From NCBI RefSeq assembly GCF_000222485.1, contig NC_015914.1:5748001-5812000 (forward strand): DNA of 64,000 nt, read 5' to 3'. Shown here one piece after another: positions 19,013 to 27,901 of this stretch (its first letter is position 1; the number at the start of each line of letters is the position of its first letter). Position numbers and translations under genes: made by a program. This DNA is from Cyclobacterium marinum DSM 745. Lineage in GTDB: Bacteria > Bacteroidota > Bacteroidia > Cytophagales > Cyclobacteriaceae. A model generated the notes under the pieces. That model was not told the origin of the DNA and made no database searches. It was given only the letters and a program-made list of their open reading frames with translations.

Positions 19013-22000
19013 TTAAAATCCAAGTTCAATACCGAACAAAATGGTTCTGTAATTTGGCATATCAAGATCTCTTGCCCCTTCAGGATCAAGTCCCGGAAAT
19101 GAGGTGAAAGTAAAAGGATTCTGTACTCCGGAATAAATTCTGGATTTACGTAAACCCCATCGATCCAAAAGCTTATCAGGAAGACTATAACCTAGTGTTA
19201 TGTTTCTCACCCTAACAAAACTTGCATCAAAATACCCCATAGGTGTAGAATAATCGTGGCCTCTTACCCGAGGTTGAGGGTATTCATCACTTGGATTATC
19301 AGGTGTCCAATAATCCACGTCTCTAGAATTCAGGTTATACCCTCGACGAAGGTTTAGCATACCTCCGAGAGAAGTTCCACCAGCCTCACTGAAAATATTT
19401 ATCCCCTGAGTGGTATAAATGAAAAAAGCAAAATCAAAATTATTATAAGTAATTCTATTGTTTAAACTACCTGTCCAACTAGGAACATCAGACCCTAATA
19501 AGATCCTATCGTCAGCACCTATTCTACCATCATTGTTGATGTCATTCAATTTCATATCACCTGGGCTGGCACCATATGAAGTGGCTAAATCTCTTTCGGA
19601 CTCCTGCCAAATACCGATAAATTCCCAGTCATAATACACATTGATAGGTTGTCCAATAAACCATAAGTTACCCGGATCATCTTCTTTTCCACCATATAAT
19701 TCAGTAATTTCATTTTTATTGGCATGGAAAACAAAATCTGTGGTCCACCTAAATCCACCCGGTCTTTTGGCTTCAACATTCACTACCGAGACATTAAATT
19801 CAATCCCTCTGTTTCGGGTTGCACCAACATTTTCTAAGGTACTTGCAAAACCTGAGGTTGGAGGCAATTGTCTGTTCATAAGCAAATCAATTGTTCTTTG
19901 CTGATAAACCCCGAATGTACCCATCACACGGCTGTTCCATAGAGAGAAATCTACCCCTATATCTATTTGTCTGGTCCTTTCCCATCTCAATTCAGAGTTG
20001 GCCAATTCCGCACTTTGAAATCCATAAACAGATTGGTCTCCAAATGCATAACCGGCTCTTTGCACCCTTCCTTGAGTTTGGTATGGATCAATACCTGTGT
20101 TACCTACATCACCATAACTTCCACGAAGTTTTAATTCATCAAATGTTGAATTGTTTGCCATAAAACCTTCCTTATCCAACAACCAAGCCAAGGCCATGGA
20201 TGGAAAAAGACCATATTTATTTCCTTCAGCTAATCTAGAGGAACCATCTACCCTTCCTGTCATGGTCACGATGTACTTATCCTTCATTGAATAATTCAAA
20301 CGAAGCATATATGACTCAAGTGCCCACTCACTTAGATAGGAGCTTCTAGAAGTTGTTTCTTCAGCTGTTCCAATATTATGATAACGTTGTTGTTCGAAAG
20401 GTAACCCCCTTACAGAAACGCCAGAACCTGTTTCTCTAAAGTTCTGAACACTGTACAATCCAGTTGCTCTAATTTTATGATCTGTACCTATGTCTTTGGA
20501 ATAGTTAACAATGTTTTCATACAGAATATTACTTGTTTTGCTATTGGCAACACTAGCAGTAGAAGTTTGCCAAGTATGGGTTCCCCTGTCATAGTAGGTC
20601 AAATCCGGCGCAAAATTAAATCGATAACTCAAACCTTCGATTATATCCGCTTCAGCATATATATTGGTAATAATACGTGTTCTGTCTCTTCTATCAATGT
20701 ATACATCTCTATCCAATGCTAAAGTTGGAAAACTCTCTCCTACTGCAAATTCACTAGTTAAAGCTCCTTCCGCTCTTGCCGGCCAATCCAAAGGACTTCT
20801 CAGAATAATACTTCCAAAATCACCACCTTGGTATTCTTCACTAGTTGTTACTTGAGCAGATACTCCGGCCCTGAACCTATCACTGACTTCTTGATCTAAG
20901 TTTAGTCTTCCCACGAAACGAGAAAAATCATTGTTTGAAACAATAGATTTATGGTCCAAATAGGTACCTGATATAGCATATTTGGTATCTTCTGTTCCAC
21001 CCCTTACGCTTAACTGATGATTTTGTTGAAAACCTGTCTTAAACGCTTCTTCCTGCCAGTCTGTATCTACACCATTTCGGATACCTTCTAATTCCCAATC
21101 CAAAAACAAAGCTTCATCCGTGGTATAAGACCCTTGTTGTCTGGCCGCATCTCGCTGCATCTCAGTAAAAGTCTCCGCATCCATCAAATCTACCTTATTT
21201 GCAATATTTTGAATCCCTGCAAAAGCACTGTATTCAATTTGTGTTCCTCCTGAATAACCTCTTCTAGTAGTGATCAAAACAACTCCATTCGAACCCCTAG
21301 ATCCATAAATAGCAGTAGCGGAGGCATCTTTAAGAATTTCTATGGATTCAATATCAGATGGGTTGATGTCCATTAAGTTACCGGCAATTGGAATTCCATC
21401 CATAACGATCAAAGGATCATTTCCTGCAACCAAAGATCGTGCACCCCTAATCCTTACCGTGGCGCCGGCTCCAGGTCTATAACTATCTGCCACCACATCT
21501 ACACCTGCAGCCCTACCCTGTAGCAAGCTTTCGAAAGAATAAGTGGGTTCGCTTACAATATCTTGTCTACCAATAGAAGCAATAGAACCGGTGATCTCCC
21601 TTCGTTCTACTGAACCATAACCAACCACAACGAACTCTTCCAAAGCAGACTCATCTTCCGACAAGGTGATATTTAATTTGGTTTGGTTTCCTACCTCTAC
21701 CTTTAGCGACTCATAGCCAATAAATGAAACTAATAAAACCGCACCAGAAGGTGCATCAATGGAAAAATTACCATCTAAATCTGTAGCAGTACCAATCCCT
21801 GTTCCTTCCACCAAAATGGTGGCTCCTGGTATTGGACTTCCATTTTCATCAACAATGGTACCGGTGATAATTTTCATAACATCAGCTACCTCCGCAGAAT
21901 GATCTGCCGGCGTCTTATCGGCAACAGTAATGGTGTGATTTATCTGTTTGAATACTAGGTTGCTATTCCTTGAAATTTCTTCAAGTATAGCTTCAACATT

Positions 22001-22264
22001 CGATTTTCCCAGATCAATATTCAAAACATCATCCTTCCTTAGCGCATTTTCATACACAAAGTTAAAATCAGTTTGGCGTTCTATCTGATCGAAAATGTCA
22101 ACCAAAGTTTCGGCTTCAGGAGAAAGAACGACCTTGGCCTCTTTCATTATTTGGGCATCTGAATTATATGCCCAACCTACCCCTAAGCCTAAATAAAATA
22201 GGCAAGCAATGGAAAATATCCGCATAGTAATCCTCATAAAAAGGATGAGTAACTTTTTTTTCAT
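19013..22264 (-). CDS. SusC/RagA family TonB-linked outer membrane receptor
   Basis: The product has 1083 residues. A signal peptide precedes an STN (secretin/TonB short N-terminal) domain (~45-120, with VDIFDQIERQTDFNFVYEN), which contacts the FecR anti-sigma protein. A carboxypeptidase-like beta-sandwich follows (GTIVDENGSPIPGATI), then the TonB plug (FVVVGYGSVERREITGSI, later NPSDIESIEILKDASATAIYGSRG) and a 22-strand barrel ending in the usual aromatic-terminated strand (LFGIELGF). It imports oligosaccharides with the downstream SusD partner using TonB energy. The STN domain and the adjacent fecR and sigma genes indicate self-induction by bound substrate. Two hairpins lie in the gap between fecR and this gene. 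Confidence 0.95.
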   Translation of the reverse strand: MKKKLLILFMRITMRIFSIACLFYLGLGVGWAYNSDAQIMKEAKVVLSPEAETLVDIFDQIERQTDFNFVYENALRKDDVLNIDLGKSNVEAILEEISRNSNLVFKQINHTITVADKTPADHSAEVADVMKIITGTIVDENGSPIPGATILVEGTGIGTATDLDGNFSIDAPSGAVLLVSFIGYESLKVEVGNQTKLNITLSEDESALEEFVVVGYGSVERREITGSIASIGRQDIVSEPTYSFESLLQGRAAGVDVVADSYRPGAGATVRIRGARSLVAGNDPLIVMDGIPIAGNLMDINPSDIESIEILKDASATAIYGSRGSNGVVLITTRRGYSGGTQIEYSAFAGIQNIANKVDLMDAETFTEMQRDAARQQGSYTTDEALFLDWELEGIRNGVDTDWQEEAFKTGFQQNHQLSVRGGTEDTKYAISGTYLDHKSIVSNNDFSRFVGRLNLDQEVSDRFRAGVSAQVTTSEEYQGGDFGSIILRSPLDWPARAEGALTSEFAVGESFPTLALDRDVYIDRRDRTRIITNIYAEADIIEGLSYRFNFAPDLTYYDRGTHTWQTSTASVANSKTSNILYENIVNYSKDIGTDHKIRATGLYSVQNFRETGSGVSVRGLPFEQQRYHNIGTAEETTSRSSYLSEWALESYMLRLNYSMKDKYIVTMTGRVDGSSRLAEGNKYGLFPSMALAWLLDKEGFMANNSTFDELKLRGSYGDVGNTGIDPYQTQGRVQRAGYAFGDQSVYGFQSAELANSELRWERTRQIDIGVDFSLWNSRVMGTFGVYQQRTIDLLMNRQLPPTSGFASTLENVGATRNRGIEFNVSVVNVEAKRPGGFRWTTDFVFHANKNEITELYGGKEDDPGNLWFIGQPINVYYDWEFIGIWQESERDLATSYGASPGDMKLNDINNDGRIGADDRILLGSDVPSWTGSLNNRITYNNFDFAFFIYTTQGINIFSEAGGTSLGGMLNLRRGYNLNSRDVDYWTPDNPSDEYPQPRVRGHDYSTPMGYFDASFVRVRNITLGYSLPDKLLDRWGLRKSRIYSGVQNPFTFTSFPGLDPEGARDLDMPNYRTILFGIELGF

Positions 22265-22285
22265 AATTTTGTAATGGTTAAATGT

Positions 22286-22343
22286 AATTCATTTTTAAAT
22301 GAATTGCTTTTCTATAGTGGCGCTACTTCGACCTAGCGCCACT
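22286..22343 (-). promoter_or_regulatory. Two stem-loops in the fecR-susC gap
   Basis: One perfect 9-bp stem, AGTGGCGCT / AGCGCCACT (22316-22324 with 22335-22343), lies immediately after the fecR stop. A second palindrome, AATTCATTT-TT-AAATGAATT (22286-22305), lies just before susC. Neither has a clear T-tract. They may attenuate or process the transcript so that the regulator and the abundant receptor are expressed at different levels. Confidence 0.5.
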
Positions 22344-22344
22344 T

Positions 22345-23307
22345 TTAGCAATTCCCTTTTTTCACTTTTAATTGTTTTCCGTTTATCTCATAGGCAATTC
22401 CTGTAGCGTATTTAATTGATTCCATAATATCTTCTAGGGTCATTCGGGTATAACTGCCGGTTACCTGACAGTTCATATTTTCATCATTTAATTCAACAGA
22501 TTCTAAACCATACCATTCAGATAACACTGAAAACACTTCATTGATAGGAGTTTTGTCAAAAATTATTTTGCCATTGATCCATGCAAACTTTTTATCAGGA
22601 TTAATGCGCTGTTTCTTACCTAAACCTATCCCCTCCTTATAAGTCAACTGCTCATTGGCAATTAAAAAATCACTTTCTGTAGCTTTTTCTTTATTGGCTT
22701 CTGACACTTTAACCTTACCTTCTTTTACAGCTACGGTCTGTAGTTTACCCTCGTATGCGCTAACGGTGAAAGCTGTCCCCAATACCCTTGTTTCTAACCC
22801 CTCTGTAACCACCACAAAAGGGTTTGCTGAATCTTTCTCCACATCAAAAAATGCCTCTCCTTTTAAAAATACTTTTCTATTGGCTGAAAATTGCTTGCTT
22901 ATTTTTACTTTACTATTCCCATTTAAAAAAATTTTAGATCCATCCGGCAACGTAAGTTGGCGCCTTACCCCTCGTGGATTTACAAATTCTTCAAAACGTT
23001 CTTCCACCACAGTTTCCATTACTGGCTCAGTAAGATTTTTGTTGTTATAAACCTCAAACATTCCGATAAAGACAATTACAACTGCAGCTGCCCATCCAAT
23101 CCAACTGAAATCAACTTTATACCTTGGCTTTGGTGCAATAGCAGCTCTTAATTTGTCTAAATTTTTCTCTTTTCTGGAATCAAAATCTATCTCCTCTGAG
23201 GTTTCAAGATTTTCATACCATTCATTCAAGATCAATCTTTCCTCAGGACTTAGATCTCCTTCTAGTTCCTTCTTGATAAGCCGCAAAATATGATTTGGGA
23301 AATTCAT
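22345..23307 (-). CDS. FecR family anti-sigma factor
   Basis: The product has 320 residues from the ATG at 23307; the same frame extends ten codons further upstream but only to a TTG. It has a short cytoplasmic N-terminal region (SPEERLILNEWYENL, the anti-sigma part). One membrane helix follows (FSWIGWAAAVVIVFIGMF). The periplasmic FecR domain contains LPDGSKIFLNGNSKV, GEAFFDVEKD and FVVVTEGLETRVLGTAF. The C-terminal DUF4974-like domain has INEVFSVLSEWYGL and ends KGNC. It holds the adjacent ECF sigma factor inactive until the STN domain of the SusC receptor signals that substrate is bound. It lies between the sigma gene and susC in the same direction. Confidence 0.93.
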   Translation of the reverse strand: MNFPNHILRLIKKELEGDLSPEERLILNEWYENLETSEEIDFDSRKEKNLDKLRAAIAPKPRYKVDFSWIGWAAAVVIVFIGMFEVYNNKNLTEPVMETVVEERFEEFVNPRGVRRQLTLPDGSKIFLNGNSKVKISKQFSANRKVFLKGEAFFDVEKDSANPFVVVTEGLETRVLGTAFTVSAYEGKLQTVAVKEGKVKVSEANKEKATESDFLIANEQLTYKEGIGLGKKQRINPDKKFAWINGKIIFDKTPINEVFSVLSEWYGLESVELNDENMNCQVTGSYTRMTLEDIMESIKYATGIAYEINGKQLKVKKGNC

Positions 23308-23492
23308 AATATCTCTTCTATATATACTAAGTGTCAATAAACTTAAAACACTACCTAAAAAAATGGAAGTTTTTTAAAATTTTATTAAAAATACTTATTG
23401 GGGCTAACATTATAATGGATAATACCTGAAAATTTTACAGATATCGAAAGAATAAAACTAAAAAAATTCAAAATTTTATATTGAATTTTTAA

Positions 23493-24032
23493 TTAACCAA
23501 AAAGATAATTCTTAATTTCTGCCCTGATAAAAAGTAAGGACATGTGAATTTTATTGTGCACTGTTTGTGGAGCGATCTGTAATTTTGAAGCTATTTCTTT
23601 TGTCGAAAGCTGATTAATCCTACTAAGTTTAAAAGTTTCTCTTTGCCCTTTGGGTAATTTATTAATGGCAACCTCAATTTTTTCGTATAATTCTTCAAAT
23701 TCCAAGATACTGGGGGCTTCGGATTTAATTTGAACCTCATCAATCCCTGCAATATCACATAATACCTTCCTTTTATAAATAACCCGGTAAACTTTGTATT
23801 TTACAGCTGTGAGCAAATACACTTTGAGGTCTTTTTGAATGGAAAGGGATTTTCTGTTATTCCATAGGGTTAAAAAAATATCTTGCACCAAATCTTCCGC
23901 TTCTGAAGAGTCCCCTAGTTTGGCATATGCTTGCCTTACTAATAGCTCCCAATATTTATTGTATATGGCTTCGAATGCTTTCACATTGTCCATGGCCATA
24001 GCTTTTAACAACAGTACATCGGAATCTTTCAT
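23493..24032 (-). CDS. ECF-type RNA polymerase sigma-70 factor
   Basis: Using the ATG at 24032 the product has 179 residues, starting MKDSDVLLLKAMAMDN, the usual beginning of Bacteroidota ECF sigma factors. A longer frame to the ATG at 24107 adds 25 atypical residues. Region 2 is AFEAIYNKYWELLVRQAY and EAEDLVQDIFLTLW. Region 4 carries LPKGQRETFKLSRINQLSTKEIA and the helix-turn-helix APQTVHNKIHMSL. It should activate the fecR-susC-susD genes downstream when released by FecR. No recognisable target promoter was found by eye. Confidence 0.92.
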   Translation of the reverse strand: MKDSDVLLLKAMAMDNVKAFEAIYNKYWELLVRQAYAKLGDSSEAEDLVQDIFLTLWNNRKSLSIQKDLKVYLLTAVKYKVYRVIYKRKVLCDIAGIDEVQIKSEAPSILEFEELYEKIEVAINKLPKGQRETFKLSRINQLSTKEIASKLQIAPQTVHNKIHMSLLFIRAEIKNYLFG

Positions 24033-24514
24033 TTTATTATTTAGCAGGATAAATAACACTACACCCTTCGAATTTATGGGAACATTTTCTAGTTTCCAAT
24101 TAAGCATTCCATTTCAAAGGAGAAATTTTAATAATTTAATGGTTTTTTAACAATAAAATTATCTAGTATTTTCTTAAAAACATCCCCCTACCCGGCCAAT
24201 TATATAACTAAACCTCTTAATAATAAAATTATTTTTATTCACTATAAATTATAAGGTTAGTAAGTGATGTTAGGACCGCTATTCCAATTAAGTTTAAGGT
24301 TTTACAAGCAGACAAACTTATTGATTGCTATTGATTTACAGGTGACAATTCTTTTTTCTTTTAGCTAAAAGAAGTAGTAGGCAATATTTGGGTAGGTTAT
24401 GAATTAACTTCTTAAGTCGAAATTAATCTCATTTAAGTAGTAAATTCTCTAAAATGCTTCAGTAAGTTTGCTTAATGTAAATTAGGGAAAAATAATAGAA
24501 AGTTCACAGAAGCT
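24033..24514. other. Divergent intergenic region between sigma factor and AraC gene
   Basis: About 480 bases of AT-rich DNA with outward-facing genes on both sides, so two promoters are expected. No convincing -7/-33 pair, operator repeat or small gene was recognised. The alternative longer start of the sigma factor (ATG at 24107) would occupy the first 75 bases. Confidence 0.5.
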
Positions 24515-25336
24515 ATGGAAAAAGAAGTGAAGGAAATCGGAAAAAAAAATAAAATTGAGAAGGAATTGGTGATAAAAGTTTCTAAAATGAAACCTGTTAT
24601 TAAGCCAACTATACCTCATCGACATGAGGGGTACCATGAACTGATATTTTTAAGCAAGGGATCCGGTTACCACGTAGTAGATGACATCAAGCATGAAGTC
24701 CGCCCTCCTGTTGGATTTTATTTAAATCTTGGACAAGTCCACTGTTGGGACTTTTCTAAAATCCCTGAAGGTTTTGTGGTGATGTTTAAAGAAGAAGCAC
24801 TCGCCAACTATCCTTCTGCTTTGGACAACTTATTTCGTCTACATAATAAGTTTAATCTTCCAAGGCAGGAATTTAATTTAATGGACCAACTTAACCTATT
24901 TTATAGAGATTTTAAAGCCAATGAACCCTTGGAGCTGCTGTCGGCTCACCTCAATACACTTATTTTAAAAACACTCTACCTCCCAGCGGTAAAAGACCAA
25001 GTCCACCCAAGCTTTGTGAGTGAATTTAGTAGGTTAAAAAAACTTCTGAATGAAAATTTTTTAAAATTGAGAACGGTAGAAGAGTATGCTAATCTTATGA
25101 AAATAAGTAGTAGAAAATTAAATCAAATTTGTCAGGCAGCTGCCGGTTGTAATGCCATTGAAATCATTAAAGAAAAACTCTTAATTGAATCCAAAAACTT
25201 GCTAACACATACCAATCTCCCTGTTACAGAAGTTGCTTATCAATTGAATTTTTCTGACGCTTCCAACTTCATAAAGTTCTTTAAATCTCAAACTACTTTG
25301 ACCCCATTAGAGTATCGTTCCCGATTATTGGCCTAA
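24515..25336 (+). CDS. AraC family transcriptional regulator
   Basis: The product has 273 residues. The N-terminal half is a cupin-like effector domain (PHRHEGYHELIFLSKGSGYHVVDD, then a strand pair with GQVHCWDF). The C-terminal ~100 residues hold two helix-turn-helix motifs: AEEYANLM-type helix 1 (VEEYANLMKISSRKLNQICQ) and the second motif with PVTEVAYQLNFSDASNFIKFFKS and TPLEYRSRL. It probably binds a small metabolite and controls the outer-membrane receptor gene that starts 78 bases downstream. The target is inferred from position only. Confidence 0.9.
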   Translation: MEKEVKEIGKKNKIEKELVIKVSKMKPVIKPTIPHRHEGYHELIFLSKGSGYHVVDDIKHEVRPPVGFYLNLGQVHCWDFSKIPEGFVVMFKEEALANYPSALDNLFRLHNKFNLPRQEFNLMDQLNLFYRDFKANEPLELLSAHLNTLILKTLYLPAVKDQVHPSFVSEFSRLKKLLNENFLKLRTVEEYANLMKISSRKLNQICQAAAGCNAIEIIKEKLLIESKNLLTHTNLPVTEVAYQLNFSDASNFIKFFKSQTTLTPLEYRSRLLA

Positions 25337-25369
25337 ATTCACCATTATTGGTAAAAATCTACCGCAGTA

Positions 25370-25394
25370 TTGGCTATTTTCCTTACTTATTTTG
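25370..25394 (+). promoter_or_regulatory. Possible Bacteroidota-type promoter for the TonB-dependent receptor
   Basis: TTGG at 25370-25373 and TATTTTG at 25388-25394 approximate the -33 TTTG and -7 TAnnTTTG elements. They lie about 20-45 bases upstream of the ATG at 25415. The match is approximate and the spacing is at the edge of the expected range. Confidence 0.3.
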
Positions 25395-25414
25395 CATCTT
25401 AACAAAATAAGAAA

Positions 25415-27874
25415 ATGAAAAAAGCCCATCTAATCGTATTTTATTTATTCTTTTTCAATGTTTCATTTGCACAGACCCTGATAAAAGGGACCTTGAATGA
25501 TGCCAATGAAAACACGTCCATAGAGTATGGAAGCATCGGCCTCTATAATCCTAAAGATTCAAGTCTTGTGACTGGCACTATCACCGAACCAGACGGCACA
25601 TTTGTTTTGGAGGAATTGAAAGCAGGTGAATATTATTTAAGTGCCCAATTTATGGGTTATAAAAATTTAATTATTAGCCCTGTGAATGTGGAGAAAGGTA
25701 AGGCTTTAAATTTAGGCACCTTGTTGATCTCCCCTGATGAGCAATTATTGGCCATGGTGGAAGTTTCAGGTTCTCGGTTTACAACCATGCACAAAATAGA
25801 CCGCCAGGTTTTTGCATCCTCAGATTTTTTATCAGGAAAAGGAGGCAACGCTATAGATCTTATTAGGAATCTACCCTCAGTTTCAATTAATGCAGAAGGA
25901 GAACTTTCTGTTCGGGGTGCAACGGGTTTTGTGGTCATGATCAATGGAAAACCTGTGCAATCTGACCCCTCGATAATTCTCAGTCAATTGCCGGCCAATG
26001 CCATAAAAAACATAGAACTGGTAACCGCCCCATCAGCTAAATACGATCCGGAAGGAAAGGCCGGTATAATTAATATAACTACTGAAAAAGGAGCAACTGA
26101 TGGCACCTATATCCAAGTGAATACAAGACTTGGACTCCCTAGTATTCAAGACTATAACAACAAAGAAAAACCGCAAAGATACGGTGCAGATTTCACTATC
26201 AATCACAAAAAAGATGCTTGGGACCTGTCTTTTGGTGCGAGCTATTTAAGAAACGACATTAATGGGCGCAGGGAAGGAGAAGTTTACACTATAATTGATG
26301 GTGTTACAACTTATTTTCCTTCAGATGGTGAAAGAGGGTTTGATGAAGAGGCCTACTCAGGAAGGCTAACATTAGGATTTACTCCTAACAACAAGAACAA
26401 TTTCAGCCTTGGCTTTTATGGAGGTATAAGAAGTAAAGACCGTACTGCTGATATTCTTTATTATGACAACCATGCTGAAGTTGATGGTGAGCGACTGTAC
26501 ACCATGCAATATTTCAATGAGAATTTGAGGATCCGTAAAAGTGATTTTGCTTTGGGCAGTTTTGATTACACCCACACATTTGATAATGAGGCAACGATTT
26601 CTTCTTCCTTTCTCTATGAATATACCATGCTGGGAGGCCCAACCACAAATAGAAACCTTGGCTACTTCAACCCAGATGTTATCTACCAAGATGAGTACAA
26701 TACCAATGATAACCCTTTGCATGGAATTCGTTGGAAAATCGATTATAAGGCAAAACCCAAGTCTTGGGGAATATTTGAAGGAGGGTATCAATTTAGAAGC
26801 CTAAACCATTTGGGGGAATTTGTCTACGAAAGAAAAAATACTGAAGGAGAATTTGAGTTGGTTCCGGAGTTCTCTTCAAATGTAGATTTAAAAAGACTGA
26901 TCCATTCCGTATACGGTCAGGTCAATGGCCACAAAGGAAAGTGGAATTATTCTGCAGGATTAAGGTTTGAATACATGGACCGTTCACTACACCTGAAAGA
27001 CAAAGGCAATTCTGTTGACAGCACCTATACCTACGATTTTTTAAAACCATACCCTTCAGCTAATATTCAATACAGTGTAAATGAAGGGTTAGATTTTAAA
27101 GCTGCCTACAGCAGAAGAGTGGACCGTACCACAACGTTTAAAATGAATCCTTTTCCTGAAAGAGAGCATTCTGAAACTTTGGAACAAGGAGACCCTACAT
27201 TATTGCCTGAATTTATCGACCTTATTGAAGCGGGTTTAGTTAAAAACTATGGGGAAAATAGTTTCTATGCCACGGCTTACTTTAGAAATGTCCAAAACCT
27301 AGTAAATAGAGTAAACACCATTTATAACGACACGATATTGAATCGCATTTATTCTAATGTGGGCACAGGAAGATCTCTTGGACTGGAAGCGGGACTTGAG
27401 ATCAACCCAAACAGCAAATGGAAATTATTTGCAGGTGGTAACTTATACCAATATCAAATTACCGGAGAGTTTGATGATCGCCCGATTGATAATTCAGCAT
27501 GGGTTTACTCCATCAATGCCAATACAAGTTATGCTTTCTCTTCCACCTTTAGCCTACAATGGTCCCTAAACTACTTGTCTAAAAGGATCACTGCCCAAGG
27601 AGAGGATTCAAGGTTTTTATCCCCGAATCTGGTAGCCAAAAAAACATTTATGGGAGACAGACTCACCGCCAGTTTACAATGGTTAAATATGGACATGGGG
27701 CTATTGCCGACAAACGAACAAAGAATTACTACTTGGAGAAAAGATGCTTTCTACACAACTACCAACTATGTGTTGGAAGTTGATATGATTCTATTGAATC
27801 TTAGCTACACCATTAATCCTGGTAAAAACAAATCTCGATTTGTAAAAAGTGAATTTGGAGAAAAAGAATTTTAG
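25415..27874 (+). CDS. TonB-dependent receptor, outer-membrane beta-barrel family with carboxypeptidase-like N-domain
   Basis: The product has 819 residues. A signal peptide ends VSFAQ. A carboxypeptidase-regulatory-like domain follows (~22-110, TEPDGTFVLEELKAGEYYLSA), then a plug with NAIDLIRNLPSVSINAEGELSVRG and AIKNIELVTAPSAKYDPEG, and a barrel of the OMP_b-brl_3 type (DFKAAYSRRVDRTT, LLPEFIDLIEAG, GRSLGLEAGLEINP). This group lacks a SusD partner and is common in Bacteroidota for uptake of unknown substrates. The preceding AraC gene, 78 bases away in the same direction, is a likely regulator. The end is unusually charged (FVKSEFGEKEF) rather than a classic aromatic-terminated strand, as often seen in this subfamily. 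Confidence 0.9.
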   Translation: MKKAHLIVFYLFFFNVSFAQTLIKGTLNDANENTSIEYGSIGLYNPKDSSLVTGTITEPDGTFVLEELKAGEYYLSAQFMGYKNLIISPVNVEKGKALNLGTLLISPDEQLLAMVEVSGSRFTTMHKIDRQVFASSDFLSGKGGNAIDLIRNLPSVSINAEGELSVRGATGFVVMINGKPVQSDPSIILSQLPANAIKNIELVTAPSAKYDPEGKAGIINITTEKGATDGTYIQVNTRLGLPSIQDYNNKEKPQRYGADFTINHKKDAWDLSFGASYLRNDINGRREGEVYTIIDGVTTYFPSDGERGFDEEAYSGRLTLGFTPNNKNNFSLGFYGGIRSKDRTADILYYDNHAEVDGERLYTMQYFNENLRIRKSDFALGSFDYTHTFDNEATISSSFLYEYTMLGGPTTNRNLGYFNPDVIYQDEYNTNDNPLHGIRWKIDYKAKPKSWGIFEGGYQFRSLNHLGEFVYERKNTEGEFELVPEFSSNVDLKRLIHSVYGQVNGHKGKWNYSAGLRFEYMDRSLHLKDKGNSVDSTYTYDFLKPYPSANIQYSVNEGLDFKAAYSRRVDRTTTFKMNPFPEREHSETLEQGDPTLLPEFIDLIEAGLVKNYGENSFYATAYFRNVQNLVNRVNTIYNDTILNRIYSNVGTGRSLGLEAGLEINPNSKWKLFAGGNLYQYQITGEFDDRPIDNSAWVYSINANTSYAFSSTFSLQWSLNYLSKRITAQGEDSRFLSPNLVAKKTFMGDRLTASLQWLNMDMGLLPTNEQRITTWRKDAFYTTTNYVLEVDMILLNLSYTINPGKNKSRFVKSEFGEKEF

Positions 27875-27901
27875 CACCTTTTGGGCAGGTTTTAAAATGA
27901 T

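Noticed and set aside
26372..26791. A 139-codon open frame on the minus strand
   Set aside because: Antisense to the well-supported TonB-dependent receptor; composition is not protein-like and no motif is present.
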